DNA of 10,616 nucleotides, from positions 1 through 10,616 of the forward strand of contig JAGTRH010000018.1 of NCBI GenBank assembly GCA_018396795.1, read 5' to 3'. The DNA is from Candidatus Bathyarchaeota archaeon. GTDB lineage: Archaea > Thermoproteota > Bathyarchaeia > Bathyarchaeales > B26-1. A model generated the notes under the pieces. That model was not told the origin of the DNA, ran no database searches, and was given only the letters and a program-made list of their open reading frames with translations. The translations under genes were made by a program, and so were the position numbers. Of the stretch, positions 6,232-10,616 are shown piece after piece (position 1 is the first letter of the stretch; each line of letters starts with the position of its first letter).

Positions 6232-6702
6232 ATGAGTAAAACGGAAAAAAGAGAAAGGATTATAATCACTTTGCTAGGTGTCGGTCAGGCTAAGGTAGGT
6301 GAATCTTTCATTCATAAGGGATCCGGTTCGAAATGTAATGAATGTAAGTATTTTAATATTTGCGTTAAAAACTTGGAGAGCGGACGAGTATATAGAGTTA
6401 TTAGTTTACGTGATAAAATTTTAAAATGCGAAATGTATGACATTGAGATGCGCGTCGTTGAGGTTGTTGAATCTGAAGTTTTAGCGGCAATAGATCCTAA
6501 GCAAGCGATTAAAAACGTTATATTAACTTTTCATCCGCAAAAATGCGATGAACATGGATGCGAGAACGCCGCTTTATGTTCTCCGGAACATTTGAAAGAT
6601 AGTGATCGATGCGAGGTTATTGAAGTTTATGAGTCACTTAGATGCCCTAAGGGTTTGCAGTTTGTGAAGGTGCTGCTGAAGAGGGTGCCCCCTCCTTCTT
6701 GA
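6232..6702 (+). CDS. UPF0179 family protein, cysteine-rich, function unknown
   Basis: A 156-residue archaeal protein of the uncharacterised UPF0179 family, recognised from the opening ITLLGVGQAKVGESFIH, the AAIDPKQA segment and the cysteine layout. There are nine cysteines: C35-x2-C38-x5-C44 and C66 in the first half; C105-x4-C110-x5-C116, C127 and C138 in the second. As I recall the family, eight of these are conserved, in two four-cysteine sets, which suggests two metal sites (zinc or iron-sulfur); C127 looks extra. There is no membrane segment or signal. It starts four bases after egsA, with GGAGTGAT (6213-6220) as a usable ribosome site, so it is cotranscribed and possibly cotranslated with the lipid enzyme. 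Its last 56 bp overlap the 3' end of the FKBP gene on the other strand. Confidence 0.85.
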   Translation: MSKTEKRERIIITLLGVGQAKVGESFIHKGSGSKCNECKYFNICVKNLESGRVYRVISLRDKILKCEMYDIEMRVVEVVESEVLAAIDPKQAIKNVILTFHPQKCDEHGCENAALCSPEHLKDSDRCEVIEVYESLRCPKGLQFVKVLLKRVPPPS

Positions 6703-7375
6703 AGACTTCAATGAATCGTACAATTCTCTTTTCTGGAAAGAACTTCTGTACGTCCAAAAATATTCCCCGCTTAATAATCTGCAATCCTTCGATGTAAAAA
6801 GCTTCCTCCGGTAGATTGATCGCGATACTATCATCCCCAATTTCTAGAGAGAACTTTTCAATATCTATTTGAGGAATTCTACGGTGGATTAAGGCTTTAA
6901 TCTTATCCTCAAGGGTTTCAAGCTTCTTTTTGACTGTAATCTCATAGATTAGGGTTTTGCCAGCTAATGGTGGATTGAAATCCAGCTGAACCCTGCCAGC
7001 GCCTATTGCGCGAACCGTAGCGACTTTTCCCTCTACTTCAACCCTCATACCAACTCTTGGAGTTATACCTTGGGCAATAAACTTCCTTAAAGGATACATT
7101 TTTAATTTCTCGGGATCTCTGTTCCCAAAACCTTTTTCAGGTGGAATTTCTATCGTGGCCGTCTTATTTAGTTCTAGGTTCAGTAAGGCTTCGTCGAGAG
7201 CTTTCAGAACCCATCCCTCTCCAATAACGATGAGTTTAGGTTCATATATTCCACCCTCTTGATATATCCCCTCTCTTCTTGAAACATCCTCAAGCGTTGT
7301 ATCGAAGACCTCACCAGTTTCGGCAACTTTAGCGACGTAATCTACCAGCACGAAGTCTCCTTTCTCTAATGCCAA
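6647..7375 (-). CDS. Long FKBP-type peptidyl-prolyl isomerase (archaeal SlyD/FKBP26 type)
   Basis: A 242-residue prolyl isomerase and probable cytosolic chaperone. The split FKBP domain covers about 5-83 and 130-150 (DYVAKVAETGEVFDTT, VIGEGWVLKALDEALL, FGNRDPEK, then DFNPPLAGKTLIYEITV). The insert-in-flap chaperone domain lies between, about 84-130 (PLRKFIAQGITPRVGM, ATVRAIGAGRV). A third domain of about 155-225 is characteristic of the long archaeal form. Residues 226-242 (KKEGAPSSAAPSQTANP) are a low-complexity tail and coincide with the overlap with UPF0179. The TTG start is supported by GAGGTG (7381-7386) five bases upstream. There is no signal peptide. It has its own promoter downstream of the phosphoesterase gene. 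Confidence 0.95.
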   Translation of the reverse strand: MALEKGDFVLVDYVAKVAETGEVFDTTLEDVSRREGIYQEGGIYEPKLIVIGEGWVLKALDEALLNLELNKTATIEIPPEKGFGNRDPEKLKMYPLRKFIAQGITPRVGMRVEVEGKVATVRAIGAGRVQLDFNPPLAGKTLIYEITVKKKLETLEDKIKALIHRRIPQIDIEKFSLEIGDDSIAINLPEEAFYIEGLQIIKRGIFLDVQKFFPEKRIVRFIEVFKKEGAPSSAAPSQTANP

Positions 7376-7380
7376 GCAGA

Positions 7381-7417
7381 CACCTCGGCAGAGAATTAGA
7401 AACCATCAATATAAACC
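7381..7417 (-). promoter_or_regulatory. FKBP promoter and Shine-Dalgarno site
   Basis: The minus strand has a TATA box GTTTATATTG (7408-7417), centred about 37 bp upstream of the TTG start. GAGGTG (7381-7386) is a textbook ribosome site five bases before the TTG and is what decides that start. The predicted transcription start falls close to the ribosome site, so the leader must be very short, about 10 nt. Confidence 0.6.
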
Positions 7418-7461
7418 TTCTTTATTAATGTTTGCTTTTTTGAATTTAATTGTGACGTATG

Positions 7462-8139
7462 TTAGATCCTTAAAGAACGAAATTCAATTTCCACTTTTCT
7501 TTCTTTCACCATGATAACCGCGCAACTACCCTGCTTAGCTGGACCAGGATTAACAATGACGGTATTATTTATACTGTCTCTACCCTTTGCTTCATGAATA
7601 TGTCCGCATATTACCATTAAAGGTTTTTGTTCCTCAATAAATTTTCTTATGCTTACACTTCCTACATGCATACCAAAGGAAGTTCTATCTAGTTTAGTAT
7701 CTTTTGGAGGAGAATGTGAGATCAAGATTACATCATGTCTCTTAATTTCACTGCCAAGGCTGTTTATGCATCCCCGAAGTATTTCGGCTATCTCATCTTC
7801 CTTCATCTCAAAGAAGGTTTTGAACGGCGTTATCGGGCTTCCACCGATGCCAATGAATGATAGTTCGCCGTAAGATACGCCGACACCGTGCGTACACTTT
7901 AAACCATTAAGGTTTAAATTTATAAGTGATGGTGGATCACAGTTTCCGGGAACAAAGAAAACCGGTATATCCGTTTTTAATAATATTGAGAGAAGACTTT
8001 TCGCCTGATCCACCGTGCCAAAATTGGTTACGTCACCACTTAAAATTACGAGGTTTACTTCTTGCATCTTTGCTTCCTCAGCGAATGACTCGAATGCTGG
8101 CCTAAAACCATGAAAATCTGTTCCAGCAAGTATTTTCAT
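7462..8139 (-). CDS. Calcineurin-like metallophosphoesterase
   Basis: A 225-residue cytosolic phosphoesterase with every metal-binding motif of the family: D8-x-H10 (GTDFHG), G35-D36 (LSGDVTNFG), G65-N66-x-D68 (PGNCDPP), H142 (ISHSPP) and G179-H180-x-H182 (CGHIHEAKG). N197-P198-G199 marks the C-terminal part of the fold. These ligate a two-metal centre that hydrolyses phosphomonoesters or phosphodiesters; the substrate cannot be told from sequence. The short single-domain form resembles the archaeal YfcE/MJ0936-like group rather than the nuclease Mre11, which has a longer capping domain. The ATG start has GGTGA (8147-8151) about 7 nt upstream. There are no obvious functional partners next to it. 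Confidence 0.93.
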   Translation of the reverse strand: MKILAGTDFHGFRPAFESFAEEAKMQEVNLVILSGDVTNFGTVDQAKSLLSILLKTDIPVFFVPGNCDPPSLINLNLNGLKCTHGVGVSYGELSFIGIGGSPITPFKTFFEMKEDEIAEILRGCINSLGSEIKRHDVILISHSPPKDTKLDRTSFGMHVGSVSIRKFIEEQKPLMVICGHIHEAKGRDSINNTVIVNPGPAKQGSCAVIMVKERKVEIEFRSLRI

Positions 8140-8175
8140 ATTACGTTCACCAACGAGTTTACGCTTTAATTGAGG

Positions 8176-8184
8176 ATTTAAATA
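8176..8184 (-). promoter_or_regulatory. TATA box for the metallophosphoesterase
   Basis: The minus strand reads TATTTAAAT, centred about 41 bp before the ATG. A start about 26 bp downstream gives a leader of about 15 nt, just long enough for the GGTGA ribosome site. Confidence 0.55.
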
Positions 8185-8271
8185 ACTTATTGCATTTATT
8201 TTTCCTGGAGTGTATTAGTTATTCTGCTAGTTTAAGTTTCTGAATATTACTTCAGTCCTATTATTCATTAA

Positions 8272-8506
8272 TTCGCAATAAAGGTTCGAAGAAAAATCAT
8301 TACATTCACTTCTGCCTTAGGGTGGGAGGTAGACCCTTCAAAAGTGGTAGAGTTCTTTTGAAACTTCTATTAGGAATATTATTCACCTAAATTTCGCATC
8401 ATATAATAAAGAGCACACATACGTTTGGCCGAAAAGCTGCAATAAGGCGCCTAAATCTATTAGCTACACCATCTCTGATTTAACAGAAAAATTAGAAATG
8501 AATTAA
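8272..8506 (+). pseudogene. Possible decayed protein-coding remnant
   Basis: Two adjacent plus-strand frames without usable start codons give plausible protein text. The first is open from 8272 to a TGA at 8359-8361 and includes KVRRKIITFTSALGWEVDP and KVVEFF. A second frame is open from 8351 to a TAA at 8504-8506 and contains the lysine- and serine-rich segment WPKSCNKAPKSISYTISDL. Joining them needs one frameshift near 8355. I cannot assign a family. The stretch is short enough that chance openness, or a structured RNA over the same bases, is just as possible. Confidence 0.2.
8319..8362. repeat. Two adjacent hairpins in the intergenic gap
   Basis: AGGGT (8319-8323) pairs with ACCCT (8333-8337). 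Directly after it, TTCAAAAG (8337-8344) pairs perfectly with CTTTTGAA (8355-8362) around a 10-nt loop. The two stems share one base. They sit in the only GC-richer part of an otherwise AT-rich gap. Confidence 0.45.
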
Positions 8507-8544
8507 TTGATTTGTCGCTATTAAGAAAATATAGCTTAAAAATT

Positions 8545-9060
8545 TTAAGTTTTGAATGTGTAAACTTTGCCGTACTCGTTCAGAAAGACTATTTCTTCTC
8601 TGGGTTTTCTTGGTCTTGGTAAGGGTTTTTCATCTGGGAACCCTAGGGTTAAGAGTATTACCACTGAGAGATTTTCAGGTATCTTTAGTACTTCCCTAAC
8701 CTTTTCCTCCTCAAATGCCCCTATCCAGCATACACCCAATCCTTCTTCAGACGCCTCAAGCGTCATAAAGCTTGCTGCAATGAAAGGATCCTGCTTATAC
8801 CATCTGGAGGCATTTGGGTCGCCTAAAATGGCTATCACTGCCCCAGCTTCGCCTACAAACTTTTGACCTCTACATGCGTCGACGAGTCTGTTTTTAACAT
8901 CTGCATCTCTAGCTACTATAAAATACCATGGTTGCCTATTAGCCGCCGATGGCGCAAGCCTACCAGCTTCCAAGATTCTTTCTAAGACCTCATCAGGTAT
9001 AGGGTCCCTTCTATATTTTCTTATGCTTCTCCTTTCGGATATTACTTTAAATACCTCCAT
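8545..9060 (-). CDS. Nitroreductase-family FMN oxidoreductase
   Basis: A 171-residue flavoprotein of the nitroreductase superfamily, at the compact end of the family's length range. The N-terminal flavin-phosphate motif is RRSIRKY (10-16). The second FMN contact is APSAANRQPWYFIVA (36-50). The C-terminal half has EASEEGLGVCWIGAF (102-116) and TLGFPDEKPLPRPRK (138-152), the usual last flavin-contact segment. It probably works as a dimer reducing a quinone, nitro compound or other electrophile with NAD(P)H; the true substrate is unknown. The ATG has a GGGGG tract about 8 nt upstream as a probable ribosome site. It stands alone between nurA and the gene-free gap. A palindrome lies just upstream of its TATA box, so it may be regulated. 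Confidence 0.92.
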   Translation of the reverse strand: MEVFKVISERRSIRKYRRDPIPDEVLERILEAGRLAPSAANRQPWYFIVARDADVKNRLVDACRGQKFVGEAGAVIAILGDPNASRWYKQDPFIAASFMTLEASEEGLGVCWIGAFEEEKVREVLKIPENLSVVILLTLGFPDEKPLPRPRKPREEIVFLNEYGKVYTFKT

Positions 9061-9100
9061 AAGGAATACCCCCTTAAATGATTAGCGTTAATAGGCATAT

Positions 9101-9117
9101 GATATTTAACATTTTCC
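9101..9117 (-). promoter_or_regulatory. Nitroreductase promoter (BRE and TATA)
   Basis: The minus strand reads GGAAAAT (9111-9117), a BRE-like purine run, followed by the TATA-like GTTAAATATC (9101-9110). The TATA centre is about 45 bp before the ATG, predicting a leader of about 18-20 nt that includes the G-rich ribosome site. Confidence 0.5.
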
Positions 9118-9125
9118 AAAAGCAA

Positions 9126-9137
9126 TGAAAATTTTCA
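9126..9137. promoter_or_regulatory. 12-bp perfect palindrome upstream of the nitroreductase promoter
   Basis: TGAAAATTTTCA is fully self-complementary. It lies 8 bp upstream of the BRE-like element of the nitroreductase promoter and 23 bp past the nurA stop. The position suits an activator-type site for a dimeric transcription factor. It could instead be a chance A/T palindrome, or part of the U-rich 3' end of the nurA transcript, which on the minus strand reads ATTTTC then GCTTTTGG. Confidence 0.35.
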
Positions 9138-9160
9138 GCGTAAACTTGATTTTAATGTCC

Positions 9161-10333
9161 TTAAAATGGCTTCTGGGGATTTAGAAACGAAAAGAAGGCC
9201 TTTATAGACTCAAGGTTTCCACCACTTTCAACTATACCCTCTAGAACCCTGCCCTCGATTTCTGAAACAAACTCCTCAGTGAACTTTGAAGAGATATTTA
9301 CCAGATTATCTACTAGGTCTAATGCCAGAGGTAAATTTGTGACTTCACTGAACAGTTCATTCTCTGAGAGTACATCTTCAAGGTTAATTGTTGAGGGGTA
9401 TTCTAGTTCACAAGGTGGAAGCCCGCTGTAGAATCTCACTTGTGCTCTTCTCATGCTGTTAAATCCATCTTTCGAAAAATTTAGCTCTTCAAATGGCTTG
9501 TAGGTTTTCTCTTCAGCTGCCTTCTTAAGGTCTTCACTATGTTTTCCCCTTGAAACTAGATGAGATATTCCTGTGTAAATAGCCGTAAGTTGATCACCTA
9601 AAATGCTTTTATATTCGAAGAAGGATTGCTCCGGCAATATTAGTGAAAGTATATGTTTATCAATAATATTTACGAACCCTTTTTCTCCAGATTTCAAAAA
9701 CATGTACCCGCCAAGGGCTTTGGTATGACTCCTCTTAATAACCCCTAAAACTTTGCCGCTCTTCCTAAGCTCCTCAGTGTAATCGAAGACCTTTCTTAAA
9801 AGGTTCTCCTTTTCCTTTGACTCTAAAAGCCCAAGTTTCTTCATGTCTAGTGCCGGATATATGAAGCCGTAGAAGCTTCCATCTATAAAGAGTATGTCGC
9901 ATTCTCTCAGAGCCTCTAGCGCCATTTTTCTTTCGTAATAGGTTGTTAAGATCTGGAAAAAAAGTTTACTTTCATCTTGTGATAAAGCTTGTTTTCTCCT
10001 AAATATTCCAGGCTCAAACCTTTCGCTTCTTCTCTCTGTACCCTTCAAGTAGACTATTCCAGTGGCGAAGACGCCGTATCTTACGCCAAGCCTTTCGCTA
10101 AGCCTCGGTGACCTAGAGCTATCAACAGCCGCAATAACGGACTTTTTAGTTTGATTCGGAAAAGAACGTATGTGCGGGGAAATTTCAGCTCTAAGGGGTT
10201 TTAATTTTTCGTCGATATCTCTGATCACCCTAATTAACCTCTCCGCCTCTTCCTCAGCTAACCTGAAGAATTCGTGCTGCAGGTCGATTGGAAGCCTAAT
10301 CCATTCTGGAAGCTCTTCAATTATTTCAGCCAT
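9161..10333 (-). CDS. nurA: NurA-domain 5'-3' nuclease
   Basis: A 390-residue NurA family protein. NurA is a Mn-dependent single-strand endonuclease and 5'-3' exonuclease that works with the HerA translocase in DNA end resection, alongside Mre11-Rad50. The first acidic motif is VIAAVDSSRSPRL (66-78), with D71 as metal ligand. The second is DILFIDGSF (146-154), with D151. A basic motif VIKRSHTKALGG follows (198-209), then the C-terminal conserved FYSGLPPCELEYPS. Residues 1-55 form a charged helical N-terminus typical of the family. The ATG lies 12 bp after the stop of a HerA-type ATPase gene in the same direction, so the two are cotranscribed and presumably form the resection complex. No mre11 or rad50 is seen in the window. 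Length and motifs look complete. Confidence 0.93.
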   Translation of the reverse strand: MAEIIEELPEWIRLPIDLQHEFFRLAEEEAERLIRVIRDIDEKLKPLRAEISPHIRSFPNQTKKSVIAAVDSSRSPRLSERLGVRYGVFATGIVYLKGTERRSERFEPGIFRRKQALSQDESKLFFQILTTYYERKMALEALRECDILFIDGSFYGFIYPALDMKKLGLLESKEKENLLRKVFDYTEELRKSGKVLGVIKRSHTKALGGYMFLKSGEKGFVNIIDKHILSLILPEQSFFEYKSILGDQLTAIYTGISHLVSRGKHSEDLKKAAEEKTYKPFEELNFSKDGFNSMRRAQVRFYSGLPPCELEYPSTINLEDVLSENELFSEVTNLPLALDLVDNLVNISSKFTEEFVSEIEGRVLEGIVESGGNLESIKAFFSFLNPQKPF

Positions 10334-10345
10334 ACTTTTTCACTC

Positions 10346-10616
10346 CTAGGTCGCAGGTCTATATGTGATGAGGAGCGGCACCGGTGATGGGTTCATTGCT
10401 CCCGCGAAATAAAATCTTCCGGGCTTAAGCTGTAATAGATGGTTTGCTGATATTCCGTAGGGTGATAGCCACTCTGATGCACCACCTTCGCCGCTTGCAT
10501 CTAGCGGATGTATTCTGCCAAAGAAATGCGTATTTAAATTTCTCCTGACAGCTGCGTTTACACCTATTTCACCTTTTATCCCCTGCGCTATAAGTGTTAG
10601 ATTTAGCATGCGCTTT
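10346..10616 (-). CDS. herA: HerA-type ATPase, C-terminal fragment (cut by window edge)
   Basis: The frame stays open through base 10616, so the gene begins outside the window; only its last 89 residues are visible. They read NLTLIAQGIKGEI, then AVRRNLNTHFFGRIHPLDAS, then LLQLKPGRFYFAGAMNPSPV before the stop. The IAQ element after a hydrophobic strand corresponds to the conserved glutamine (sensor) segment of the HerA/FtsK-fold ATPases. The following arginine-rich NTHFFGR strand and the LKPGRFYFAG segment resemble the C-terminal end of archaeal DUF87/HerA-like proteins. The position 12 bp upstream of nurA strongly supports HerA, the hexameric DNA translocase partner of NurA. The Walker A and B motifs lie outside the window, so the assignment rests on this tail and the neighbour. 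Another DUF87 ATPase is possible. Confidence 0.75.
   Translation of the reverse strand, partial: KRMLNLTLIAQGIKGEIGVNAAVRRNLNTHFFGRIHPLDASGEGGASEWLSPYGISANHLLQLKPGRFYFAGAMNPSPVPLLITYRPAT

Larger units (their letters stand above)
8185..8544. other. Gene-free stretch of about 360 bp
   Basis: No intact gene is visible between the phosphoesterase promoter and the 3' end of the nitroreductase. Most of it is very AT-rich and contains no recognisable tRNA, rRNA, SRP or RNase P RNA motif. The middle (about 8311-8362) is richer in G and C and holds two adjacent small hairpins. Around it are two short plus-strand frames that look like decayed coding sequence. Confidence 0.6.

Noticed and set aside
8283..8290. 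GGTTCGAA, like a tRNA T loop, in the gene-free gap.
   Set aside because: No T stem, acceptor stem or anticodon arm can be built around it on either strand.
8230..8556. Similar TTAAGTTT-containing stretches near 8231 and 8545, considered as direct repeats of an insertion.
   Set aside because: The match is short, imperfect and A/T-only, with no transposase or terminal inverted repeats; chance is enough in such sequence.
10363..10395. GTGATGA followed by a second GTGATGG, resembling the boxes of a C/D guide RNA.
   Set aside because: It lies inside the conserved coding end of the HerA-type gene and no CUGA D box sits at suitable spacing.
1..10616. CRISPR arrays, insertion sequences, phage genes, toxin-antitoxin pairs or a defence island.
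   Set aside because: No spaced repeats, transposase or integrase motifs or accessory gene clusters were seen. Apart from a few single genes, the content is conserved housekeeping.

Overview
The window is archaeal chromosome. The evidence is glycerol-1-phosphate dehydrogenase (the enzyme that sets archaeal lipid stereochemistry), the archaeal termination nuclease aCPSF1/FttA, archaeal/eukaryal-type ribosomal proteins (eL37, uS10), an archaeal Sm protein, a NurA/HerA pair, an intron-containing tRNA-Ser and TATA-type promoters. The DNA is AT-rich, initiation is mixed (ATG, GTG and several TTG), and a SepF gene implies FtsZ-based division. NurA/HerA hint at a thermophile. A deep TACK lineage such as a Bathyarchaeia-like organism is my best guess; the phylum cannot be fixed from this window.

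Layout. 1-127: tRNA-Ser(UGA), minus strand, with a 17-nt intron. 249-1037: plus-strand membrane site-2 protease with an N-terminal AN1 zinc finger. 1095-1898: minus-strand translation/RNA block (uS10; then LSm and eL37 as a tight pair). 1980-2967: plus-strand PUA-domain protein and SepF. 2982-4928: minus-strand aCPSF1/FttA. 4929-5162: divergent regulatory gap with a GC-rich hairpin. 5163-6702: plus-strand egsA and UPF0179 in a tight operon. 6647-8139: minus-strand long FKBP isomerase and a calcineurin-like phosphoesterase, each with its own promoter. 8140-8544: gene-free stretch with two small hairpins and possible decayed coding sequence. 8545-9060: minus-strand nitroreductase. 9161-10616: minus-strand nurA, preceded by the 3' end of a HerA-type ATPase cut by the window edge.

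Most genes are core information-processing or housekeeping: translation (tRNA, uS10, eL37, PUA protein), RNA metabolism and termination (LSm, aCPSF1), lipid backbone synthesis (egsA), division (SepF), folding (FKBP), membrane proteolysis (AN1-M50) and DNA end processing (NurA/HerA). I see no mobile element, CRISPR array, phage gene or toxin-antitoxin pair, and no convincing undescribed multi-gene system. The points most worth a second look are the AN1-site-2 protease fusion, the uncharacterised cysteine-rich UPF0179 protein coupled to the lipid gene, the hairpin between aCPSF1 and egsA, the palindrome upstream of the nitroreductase promoter, the low-complexity FKBP tail encoded exactly within an antisense overlap, and the 400-bp gap at 8140-8544.
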